From NCBI GenBank assembly GCA_029215795.1, contig JARDYH010000005.1, positions 36,338,001 through 36,402,000 of the forward strand: a stretch of 64,000 bases of DNA, written 5' to 3'. Under the pieces are notes generated by a model that saw only the letters and a list, made by a program, of their open reading frames with translations, searched no databases and was not told the DNA's origin. Numbering within the stretch: position 1 is the first letter of the stretch; the number at the start of each line of letters is the position of its first letter. The DNA comes from Anniella stebbinsi. Lineage: Eukaryota; Chordata; Lepidosauria; Squamata; Anniellidae. A program made the translations under genes and the position numbers. Shown here one piece after another: positions 1 through 10,110 of the stretch.

Positions 1-1028
1 ATTAACACTAACCTTAATTTCCTACTTAGAAGTGACTCCAGCTACTAAAACTGAATATGCAAACCGTCGTGCGGGCCCACTCGTTCTTTCTGACCTTGCT
101 AGACTATTCCATATCCCAGGTACATGTCTGGGGAGCCATGCCTCGTCAACCCTAACCTTGAAATTCCTCTTTAACACTAATTTAAAACTGAAAAAGGACT
201 CCAGGTACTAAAAGTCAGTATGCAAGATCTCCTGGTGGCTCACTCATTCTTTCTGACCCTGCTAGGATCTTCCGCATCTCTGGCTCATGTCTGGGGAGCC
301 ATGCCTCCTTAACTCTAACCCTAACCTTAACATGAGAATTAATCCTAACTCTACTTTATCACTGAGAAGTGATTCAAGCAACTACAAGTCAGTATGCAAG
401 ATCTCCTAGTGGCTGACTCATCCTTTCTGACCCTGCTAGGCTCTTCTGCATCCCTGGTTCATGCCTGGGGAGCCATGCCTTCTCAACACTAACACTAACC
501 CAAACCCCAACCTGAGAATTAACACAAACCCTAATTTATCACTTAGAAGTGACTCCAGCTACGAAAAGTCAGTATGTAAAATCTCCTGTTGGCAGACTCA
601 TTCTCTCTGGCTTTGCTAGGCTCTTCTGCATCCCCAGTTCAAGCCTGGGGAGCCATGCCATCTCAGCTCTAACACTAATCTGACAATTAACCCTAACCCT
701 AATTTCTCACTGAGAAGCAACTCCAGCTTTTAAAAAAAGACTCATTTTTATTAGCTCTGCTAGGCTCTTCTGCATCCCTGGTTCATGCTTGGGGAGCCGT
801 GCCTCCTCAACCCCAACCCTACCCCGAGAAGTAACGCTAACCCTAAGGTACCACAGAAAAATGACTCCACCTATCAAAACTCAGGAGATAAGAGCTCTTG
901 GTGGCCCACTCGTTCTTTCAGGATCTCCTATGCTCTTCCGTATCCCCAGTGCATATCTGGGGAGTCTTGCCTCTGAACCCTAACTCCAAACTGAAAATTA
1001 ATCCAAAGCCCAATGTACGACTGAGAAG
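1..1028 (-). repeat. Telomere-motif satellite, CCCTAA-oriented block
   Basis: About six degenerate units. The recurring landmark GGGGAGCC falls near 134, 297, 471, 651, 795 and 963, so the units are about 145-180 bp. Each unit joins one to three CCCTAA-like motifs to a non-telomeric body that includes a shared TCTTTCTGACC..TGCTAGG stretch and a GACTCCAGCTACT-like stretch. On the + strand the motif reads CCCTAA, the orientation expected at a left chromosome end. Short reading frames through it have no recognisable content. Subtelomeric origin is inferred. Confidence 0.85.
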
Positions 1029-3327
1029 TTAGGGTTAGGGTTGAGGAGGCATGGCTCTCCAGGCATGAATCAGAGATGCGGAAGAGCCTAGCAGGGCCAG
1101 AAAGAATGAGTGGGCCACCACAATAGTTTGCATATGGAGTTTTCCTGACTGGAGTCACTTCAAAGTGGTAATTTAGGGTCAGGGTTAATGCTCAGGTTAG
1201 GGTTAGGGTTGAGGTGGCATGCTTGGCCAGGCATGACCAAGGGCTGCGGAAGGGCCTAGCAGGGCCGGAAAGAATGAGTGAGCTACCAGGAGATCTTGCA
1301 TACCAACTTCTAGTAGCTGGAATCACTTCTCAGTGGTAAATTAGGGTTAGGGTCAATCCAGAGGTTAGCCTTAGGGTTGAGGAGGCATAGTTCTCCAGGC
1401 ACGAACCAGGGATTCAGAAGAGCCTAACAGGGCCAGAAAGAATGAGTCGGCCTCCACAAGATCTTGCATCCTGCTGTTATACTTGGAGGCACTTCTCATT
1501 GAGAAATTAGGTTTAAGGTTAATTCTCTGGTTGGGGTTGGGGAGGAATGGCTCAGCAGGCATGAACCAGGGCTGCGGAAGGGCTTAGCAGGGCCAGAAAG
1601 AGTGAGCTCCCAGGAGATCTTCTGTACCAACTTTTAGTAGCTGGGGTCACTTCTCAGTTGTAAATTAGGGTTAGGATTAATCCTGAGGATTAGGGTTTAG
1701 GAGGTATGGCTCCGCAGGCATGAACCAGAGATGCGGAAGAGCGTAGAAGGGCTGGAAAGAATGAGTGAGCTTCAAGGAGATCTTGCATTCTGACTTTTAG
1801 TAGCTGGAGTGGCTTATCAGTTGTAAATTAGGGTTAGGGTTAATATGCAGGTTGGGGTAGCGTTTAGTAGGTATGCATCCCCAGTCACAAACCAGGGATG
1901 GGGAAGAGCCTAGATGGAGTAAAAAAGAAGTAGTGGGCTATCACAACGGCTTGCATGACGACTTTAAGTAGCTGGAGTTACTTTTCAGTGGAAAATTGGG
2001 GTTAGGGTTCATTCTCATGCTAGGGTTAGAGTTAGGGTTGAGGAGGCATGGCTCCCTAGACATGAACCAGGGCTGCAGAAAAGCCTAGGAGGGTTAGAAA
2101 GAATGAGTCAGCCACCAGGAGATCTTGCATACTGACTTTTAGTAGCTGGAGTCACTTCCCAGTTGTACATTAGGGTTAGGGTGAATTCTCAGGATAAGGT
2201 TAGGGTTAGGGTTGAGGAGGCATGGCTCCCCTGGCATGAACCAGGGATGTGGAAGAGCCTAGCTGCACCACAAAGAGGTCGGCAACCACAAAGGTTTGCA
2301 TGCAGACTTTTAGTAGCTGGAGATACTTCTAAGTAGGAAATTAGGGTTAGCCTTAATTCTCATGTTAGGGTTAGGGTTGAGGACACATGGCTCCCCAGGC
2401 ATGCACCCTGGATGCAGATGAGCCTAGCAGGGTCAGAAAGGATGAGTGAGCCTCCAGGAAATGTTGCATACAGACTTGTAGTAGCTCGAGTCACTGTTCA
2501 GTGGTAAATTAGGGTTAGGGTTAATCCTCAATTTAGGGTTAGGAATTAGGAGGTATGGCTCCCCAGACATGAACAAGGGATGTGGATGAGGCTAGCAGGG
2601 CCAGGAAGAATGATTGATTCACCATGAGATATTGCATACTGTCTTTTAGTAGCTGAAGTCACTTCTCAGTGGTAAATTAGGGTTAGGGGTAATTTTTGGG
2701 TTAGGGTTAAAGAGGCATGGCTGCACAGGCATGAACTGGGGATGTGGAATAGCCTAGGAGGGCCAGAAAGAATGAATGGGCCACCAGAAGATCTTGCATA
2801 TTGCCTTTTGGAAGCTGTAGTCATTTCGCAGTGATAAATTGAGGTTAGCCTCAAATCTCAGATTAGGGTGAGAGTTAGGGGTAGGGTTGAAGAGGCATGG
2901 CTTCCCAGGCATGTACAGGGGATGCGGAAGAGCCAAACAAGACCAGAAAGGATATGAGCAACCAGGAAATCTTGCATGCTCACTTTGAGTAGCTGGAGTT
3001 ACTTCTCACTGGGAAATTAGGGTTAGAGTTAATTCTCAGATTAGGGTTAGGGTTGTGGAGGAATGGCTCCCTAGGCATGACGAGGGATGCAGAAGAGCCT
3101 AGCAGGGCCAGAAAGAGTAAGTGGGCCACCACAACGAATTGTATACTGAATTTTAGGAGCTGCAGTCATTGCTCAGTGGTAAACTAGGGTTAGGGTCAAT
3201 GCTCAGGTTCGGGATGAGGAGGCATAGCTTCTCAGGGATGAACCGGGGATGCCGAAGAGCCTACCAGGGCCAGAAAGAATGTGTCGGCCACCAGGAGGTC
3301 TTGCATATTGACTTTAAGTAGCTGGAC
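1029..3327 (+). repeat. Telomere-motif satellite, TTAGGG-oriented block
   Basis: About thirteen units of the same satellite, now reverse-complemented. Each has TTAGGG runs, a GAGGCATGGCTCCCCAGGC-like body, a GGCCAGAAAGAATGAGT-like body and a TAGTAGCTGGAGTCACTT-like body. The GGCATGGCTC landmark recurs near 1051, 1221, 1390, 1549, 1709, 1870, 2047, 2219, 2388, 2552, 2716, 2897, 3063 and 3224. The units are diverged from one another, so the array is old and not a functional telomere. The array stops at about 3327, where unrelated sequence begins. Confidence 0.85.
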
Positions 3328-3723
3328 TCTGACAACCAAGAAAATGGATGTTTAAAAGTTTGTCACTGAGGAACTGGGAGTGAGGATGAGCTAACATATT
3401 GAACATGGAGAGAAGAGGCTGAGACTGACGTGATTCCATTTCCTCTAACATGCAAGAAAGCTGCATACCGCCAGGTCATGTGCACCATAATGAACAATGG
3501 ATCAAAGAGAATCAAAGTGAAAATAGAGAAATCCTCCAGAACACAGGTAGGATGTGGTAAAGAAATGGCTTTAAGACCCATTGAGTTTAATTGAAAAATT
3601 AAGCATATACATTTACTGCTCACATTTACTGCTCCTGAAACAGAAGAGGACCGCAACATGCTTAACCTCGACAGGATTGTGGCTTCAAACCCAGGCTGGA
3701 GAATGTGTGACTCTCCCGATGTT

Positions 3724-3828
3724 GTTGGATTCCAACTCTAATCATCCCTCACTATTGATTATGCTGGTCAGGGCTGATGGGAGTTGCAGTCCAAGAACAT
3801 CTGGAGGGGCCACATGTTCCCTGCCCCT
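3724..3828. repeat. Foldback repeat, ACTACAACTCCCA family
   Basis: Imperfect inverted repeat: a CCAACTC..ATCATCCC arm faces a GATGGGAGTTGCAGTCC arm, followed by an ACATCTGGAGGGGCCACATG flank. It is one of about twenty copies in the window. Confidence 0.6.
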
Positions 3829-5224
3829 GCTTTAAAGGAAACTTGTGGATGTTATTTATTAGGGAAGAGACAGGAGGAGGATAATCATCACAGGCAAACT
3901 TTGGTTGTGTGGTTTCAGCTGCCCTCTGGTGCTCCAATCATAGAATGCATGGAAATGGCTTCTGGTGGCATGTGGGTAAAAAACCAAAACGCCTGACTTC
4001 CTAGTTATTAAGAAAATTCAAGAATGATCAGATATATTAAATGTGCAACAGTGACTTAAAAGATTCCCCTCCCTTCATCTTTGGGAGGATGTGACTTGAA
4101 TCTTTCCTGTTCAAATTGAGAAGACTTGGTTGGGGGAAGGACTTCAGCCCAGTCACCCCTACAGCAGGGGTGCACAACCTTTCTGGCTCCAAGGGCCACA
4201 TGCAATGCCAGGTGGTGGGTCAGGGCACACACATGCACACCATGCCCCCATCCTAGAAATGTTGAACATGGTTGCTGAATTTGGAGTGTGTGTGAGTCTC
4301 CTCCCACCTAGCAACTGTTTACACTTAGTAGGGGAACCAAGAGCACAGCTATCACGCCTATCCATTATTGGAGGGAGGATATTGTAATACTGGTGTTTAA
4401 CTGGGATTTCTGGCAGTATTGCACAAAGAATAAAATGTGGTGAAAGCATGTGGTCTAGGTCTTTCCACATGTGGTTAGATCATGTGGAAAAACCTAGAAC
4501 CAATTTATGGCATGATTTATCAAAGGGCTGGCCCTGCCATTGGGCAGGGCAAGGTGTCTGACAGACACGGATAAGGGGGTACAACTGATGTCAACATGAT
4601 GTCATTCTTCGAGCAGCAATAGGGCTGCTGTGTTGCACCTGCCCTTCAGTCTCTATTTTCTGTTTCCAGCCACATGGACAAGACTCGGGACCAGACAACT
4701 GGTGTTTTAGGGAAATGCAAATAGGGCTGTGAAATTGATTGTAGCAGCAGTGCTCCCATGGCCCACCAGCCCCTTGAAAACACTTCACCAGGAATCAAGA
4801 GATCCTGATGAATGGGGAGAGCTGTGGGGTGTGTGAGGGAGGGACCCCCCAGAAATAGGGCAGAAGAATATTCCCAATAGGAGCCCTTTCTCTCGCAGAA
4901 TGTCCCTTTGACTTGCGGAAGGCAAATCCTTGAATCCAACCCAATGGTCACTTTTTCAGGGGTGGGGAAAGATGGCTGTGCTCCTTGAGCAACTGCTAGA
5001 TGGGAGTTTAGTCCTTTCACTTCTTTGCTATTTTGGAAATCCTTAATTGAGAGAAAATCACCTTGGGTTCTTGGATGATACTTACCAACTTGGCTACCAT
5101 CTTAACCAACAAAGTGCATAGAACTGACGAAGGAGGCTGCCGTGGTAACGGACAGGACAACAAGGAACAATGGAAATGGTGCAATCTGATTGGTTGCTCA
5201 CCTGCAGTTCTTCACATAAAGATT

Positions 5225-5550
5225 CTAGTGCTATGCACATCTTGACTCACTTCTATAGTGCAACCACAATTGGAACACTGTGTATAGTTCTGGTTGCTCC
5301 ATGACAAGAAGGATATTTTGTACAGCTGGGAAAGGTGGAGAAAAAGGCAACCAAAATGATCAAGTGACTGGAGCAATTCCCCTATGAGGAAAGGTGACAG
5401 CGGTTGAGGCATTTTTAGTTTAGAAAGAAAGTGAAGGGTGACAAGAAGAGCTTCCCATTCTGTCGGTGAGTGTCCTGTGAATGGAACTGCTCAAGAGACG
5501 TTCCAAATGGTGGAAAGGAACAAGGGATCCAGCCCTATGTCTTAATTAGA
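5225..5550 (+). mobile_element. CR1-type LINE fragment (reverse transcriptase C-terminal part)
   Basis: With frameshifts, the + strand reads as a CR1-like C-terminus: a stretch resembling EHCVQFW near 5272-5295, then DKKDILYSW, then LEQFPYEERLQRLRHF near 5365-5412. These are conserved positions of CR1 ORF2 downstream of the catalytic domain. The copy is short, interrupted and clearly dead. Confidence 0.6.
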
Positions 5551-8119
5551 TAGAATACATGTGACATGATGCATCCATTCAATATACTTAGAATGAAATA
5601 TACTAGGGCTCATGGGGAAAAAACCACATTTATTTGTTTCTATACTGCCCTTCATCACTATTTCCAGGGCAGTTTACAAAAGTACCTACCTATAAACAAT
5701 GAAATCATATCATAAGCATATATCATTATCTTAAAACAATGATTGAAACAGCAGTTAGTATAAACACAGATTTAAAGGTCTGGGGAGGATTAAAAAGGTC
5801 CTCACCTGGCCATGAAAAGGTAAGAGTGTTGGCACCAGCTGTGTCTCCCGGGGGGGGGGCGGGGGGTACAGATCAAGAAACGCTCTCCCCTCTCCTTACT
5901 TTGCTGCATCCTCTGGTCAAATACGACCTCAGGGAAATTTCATTCTCCCCCTGAAAAGTTCACCAGTTAGAACTGCAAGATCCAGCAATAGTCATAGGGA
6001 GGTCTCCCTGATGGCAAGAATGTTAACATACCGGATGCCTGGTGGGTTGTGTGTGTCTCCTGCAGGAGAAGAGATGTCAAGTAATCCCAGAAGCCCATTG
6101 TGACCATGGGTGCTATGGGTGCAGCAGACATCTTCTCCCCTCCCCAGCTGTTTGAAGAAATGAGGGACACATGAGTTCTCCTTCCTTGGCTTGTTTTGGA
6201 GGTGGGATGGTATTGCCTTCAGATAATGTGCTAGTATAAACACTGAAAGGCAGTGTGGTATGTGCTCCATCTATGACACTCACTTGGGTGGCCTTGGCTA
6301 AGTCACTAACTGTTGACCTCATGGACTTGGAAGAACTTGCCATGAAGATCAAATGGGACAGCACCCATGAATACTCTCCTCTTCCCCAAGAAATTTGGGG
6401 GAAGGGCAGGAGACACGTTTAATAAATAAATAAGGAGAGATGGATATGGCGATAAAAAGGGCTAATATTTTTTGACCAAAAAGAGACACAAAAGTAACAA
6501 GAAGAACCCACTTTTAATACAAATATGTATCTTATGACATTAAAAGCACCCCCCAAAACATGCTCATCCATTTTCTACCAAGCCGATTTTGCACACTTTT
6601 GATTTAAATTGAAGCATGAGCAATGTAGACAAGCAGAAAATTTTGATACTTTGAAAAAGTTCAAAGCTTAAGCTTTGGACAGTTCAGAAGGGGAGAGGGA
6701 TGAGGCAAAGGAGAGGTTTATGCATATGCCCCACGCTGTACGTGTAACGTATCATGTGACACAGCATGTGTATGCACAGGTAATAATGCTTAACGTTCTT
6801 AGAGTGCTGGGCCAATGAAAGGGCAGGCACAGGATGTTGGAAAAGGGGGTGAAGAAAAGTCAGAGTAGGAGGAAGAGAAAGTGAGGAGAAAGAGCTGAAA
6901 GGACAGCAGAAGGAAAAGAGAGATCAAAATCTTAATCAGTGTTTTCAACCTTAAAGAAACGGTGAACAATCTTTTTTTTAAGAACATCCTTTTTTATTTT
7001 CACTTTTGCTAGTCTACTTGTAGTACATTTACTTTAAAAGTTGTTCAAATCGCAAGGGAAACGGGCAACCATATTTTCATCCAATCATTCTCAGACTACT
7101 AGCCCCAGTGGTGACACGGGATTTGCGCTAGTTATAAAAGAGGGGAAGTTCTGTTTAAAAATGAATGGCTATATCTGTTTAACTTTGGACTACAAATCAT
7201 CTGCCAGAATAAATACATACATGACAATCTCACCACCCTTTGGAAAAACTTCTCCCAAATGGGGATTTTCTCTAAATTCAGTGTGTTGTTAACAATGACT
7301 CATCCAATATCTTTTTGAGGGGGTGGGGTTATTGCTGTAGCTGATATAGTTTCCATTAAAAGGCCATTTAAAGTTAGCTAAAGACAGCCAATCTGAACAA
7401 AGACCAGGACTGCCTCCCCACAGGTGCCAATAATGGTTGTTTGAGTAGTTTAATATTACCTTTTTTAAAAATTAGCAAGGGGGGTGCTCTTTGGATTGTC
7501 TATTTTAGGCGTCAAAGTGTCTTGGGTCATAAGAGATCATAGATGTAATCTTTGTGGCAGGCCCTGTCAAAGCAAGACTGGGCTCTTCAGTTATCAGAGA
7601 AAATGTGGATCTTATCAGTGAATCAAATCAAAACTAGCCAAATGGGGTAGCATATGACCACCGGCTTGCAAAGGTGGGTAGATGCTAATACAATTCCTAC
7701 TGTATACTTTTTGTAAACCAAAAAGGCAGCTCACAATCACAAAATATTACAAAATTTCCTAAGCACACCGACCTGGGAGAAAGCCGCATTGAATTCAGTG
7801 GGACTTGCCTTGCACTGTCAATGAAGTTTCTAAGAGTAAAAAATTAGTGTCACCCATTCACAAATTTGTTCCTCCAACAACTGAAAGATGCTCCCTGAAA
7901 TTAGGATTGCAACTTTGTTTTTTTGGCAGTGTTCTCGCTCTTGTAACAACTGCATGGCAGATATTCAGTAGGGAAAGCTTTTCCCTTCAATGCATGCCCA
8001 TGCAAGGAAAAGCTGCATTAATTCAATTATCATGTATGTCACACAATTGTTACAATACGGAGGTGTTGCTTAGAAGCAACTAAGACGCTCAGATTCTTGG
8101 TGAAGTCAAGAGTTCAGCA

Positions 8120-8250
8120 GAAAGAGTAGGGGTGGAGCATCTGCTTTGCATGCACAAGGTCCCAGGTCCCTACCTACCTGGCATCTCCAGTTAGAAAGGT
8201 CTGGAAAGATACACCTCTGAACCCCTAGAGAACTGCTGCCACTCAGTGCA
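8120..8250 (+). mobile_element. tRNA-derived SINE fragment
   Basis: It begins with GGAGCATCTGCTTTGCATGC and continues to AAGGTCCCAGGT and GGCATCTCCAG, the arrangement of a tRNA-derived SINE head. The tail retains a CTGCTGCCACTCAGTG segment typical of the same SINE body. The B-box region is damaged. Two reverse-oriented relatives lie at 46013-46865 and 52695-52895. Confidence 0.6.
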
Positions 8251-8376
8251 GGGCAGGCAACCTGGTGGCCTCCAGATGATTTTGGACTACAGTTCCCATA
8301 ATCCCTGACCATTGACCATGCTGCCTGGGGTTTATATTCAAAACATCTGGAGGGCATCAGGCTGCTTATCTCTGGT
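8251..8376. repeat. Foldback repeat with exact ACTACANNTCCCA core
   Basis: GGCAACCTGGTGGCCTCCAG on the left faces AACATCTGGAGGGCATCAGG on the right. The left arm contains ACTACAGTTCCCA at 8286-8298, an exact match to the ZNF143/THAP11 core. Confidence 0.65.
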
Positions 8377-8393
8377 GTAGAGCTAGATCACCA

Positions 8394-8517
8394 TTGGGGA
8401 ACCTGTGTCCCTCCAGATGATGTTAAGATTCCAACTCCCATCAGCCCCAGTCAGATGGCTAAATGGTTATTGAGGATGAGAATTGTAGTCTAACAAGATC
8501 TGGAGAAGCACAAGTCC
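8394..8517. repeat. Foldback repeat, second adjacent copy
   Basis: The arms are CCCTCCAGATGATGTTAAGA..CAACTCCCATCAGCCCC and GAATTGTAGTCTAACAAGAT..CTGGAG. It follows the previous copy by under 20 bases, so two insertions lie side by side. Confidence 0.6.
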
Positions 8518-9079
8518 CTCAATGGTCTGTCTGACGATATAATGCAGCATCCTCTGTGGGCACCGGATGGGAAAGAAACCCTTGATTATTTGCATTACAA
8601 GAGGTAGGAAGAGCTCAGGCACTGCACACCCCAGGAAAGGGGAAGAACTTGGGGGCTTCCCAAAACTGGGGAGCAAGTTTGCTCAAACACGAGCCCATGC
8701 GTTTTGCTGGCGTTTTTGTCTTTCCCTGTGTGAGATGGGAGGAGGGATGATGGCTCTTGATCTTCATTATCTTGGCCACACGATCCAGCCAAAGTTATGC
8801 GGTCATTAAGCCTCATTCATTCCATTAGTAAGGGCATTAAGCAAAGGCTTACCTCTCACAAGAAAATCACGGGGTTTTAAAAAAGCGCTTAACTTTGCCT
8901 ACATGGGACTCAATATTTGTCCTGCAAGACGTGTGGGAGCTCTCGGCGTTCGGCATGCAAAGATAAACGATGAAAACTCATTCCAGTCGTCAAAGAGGAC
9001 TACTCTCAAGGGGAGAATGGACAGAAAGCTGGGACGAAGGAAGCTCACTCGGCAGTTTTATTTAGAATCCAAGTCCCAT

Positions 9080-10110
9080 CGAGTTCAACGGCCGCTTCTC
9101 CCGAGCAAACATGCGCATGATGATGGGAGAGGAGACACAGCTGCACCGAGGAATCTCTTCGCTAGAGCGACGGCGATCATCATCATCATCATCACCGCCG
9201 CCGCGCGCGCTTTACGCTCAGTTGTGTGTTTGCAAGCCACGCGATCCGCTCCCCTCCTTGGCCGTTTTCATGAATGGAGCAGAAAGAATCCGCAGCGCGC
9301 ACGCGCCTCTTCCCCCCGGGCCAATGAGGAACGGCGGCTCTAGGCCAGTGTTGTGGTCACGTGGGCGTTTGTAGTTGCGGCGCCCGCGGCTCTACTCCGG
9401 CGGGCTCTTTATCGCTCGGCCCGCCCGCCTTGCGGCACCCACCCTTTGCCAGCCTGCCCCTCCCTCCCCACGCCAGGGCCAGTCTCGGAGGTGCTGCCGT
9501 GCAATGCCGCTGGTGCGCTACCGGAAGGTCGTGATCCTGGGATATCGCTCTGTGGGTCAGTGGCGCGCGCCGCGAGGGGCTGAGGAGGGGAGTGGGTGGG
9601 AGAGGGATGCCGCCCGCGGGGGGCACGTGGCGAGGGGTGCCGGGGCGACGTCGCTCCGCGGGGAGTGCGCGAGGGCTGAGCTGGGAAGGGCACGTGGAAG
9701 GGCGTGCGGTGGAACAAAGTGAGGCAGGGCTGTGCCAGTTGAGCCCCGAGGCGGCTCTGGAGCATGCTGAAGACGCTGGCTGGGAGGGGAGGCGGGGGAA
9801 CCGGAAAGGGGGCGAGGAGGCAGGCGGAGGATCTGGGTCGGTGTCACTAGGGGGAAGGTGCGCCCGCCGCTGCCTGTGTGCCTCGGCGACGTAGAAGTCG
9901 TCGGTATGAAGAGCGCTGTACAGGCAAAGGCGATCGGCGTTTGCAGGATTGGAGGAGGGTCGGCGGCAGAACGCCAGGGAGGTGGTTGTGGCTGGCGTTG
10001 CATGGGATGGGTGGGGGTGGGGTGGGGGCGGTGACTTCTCAGCGCTCGTGCGGAGGAAGCTGGCGAGGCGTAGCAGCGGCTTTTAGGAGATGTCAAGATT
10101 GAGGCAAGTT
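9080..10110 (+). promoter_or_regulatory. RHEBL1: CpG-rich promoter region of RHEBL1
   Basis: The base composition turns strongly GC- and CpG-rich here and covers the start codon, as in a housekeeping-type vertebrate promoter. Visible elements are an inverted-CCAAT-type box (CCAAT at 9321-9325) and an E-box CACGTG at 9358-9363, both upstream of the ATG. Three more CACGTG palindromes lie in the first intron at 9624-9629, 9691-9696 and 10160-10165. An (ATC)n run lies near 9175-9195. The transcription start cannot be fixed from sequence alone, but 9390-9450 is plausible. The long open frames on both strands here are a by-product of GC content. Confidence 0.7.

Larger units (their letters stand above)
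3328..8119. other. Intergenic stretch without a recognisable gene
   Basis: I see no exon-like reading frame with family similarity here. Recognisable content is one foldback repeat (3724-3828), a CR1 fragment (5225-5550), a fragment resembling a non-LTR 3' end with an (A/T)-rich flank (about 5620-5690), and a short G run near 5850. The rest is unassigned. Confidence 0.5.

Noticed and set aside
1..1028. A true chromosome end
   Set aside because: The hexamers are isolated within diverged 145-180-bp units and the orientation reverses at 1028. A functional telomere would be a pure hexamer array.
8903..9343. A 146-codon + frame just upstream of RHEBL1
   Set aside because: It contains an Ile run from (ATC)n and Ala/Arg-rich low-complexity sequence, with no family similarity. 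It is promoter sequence.
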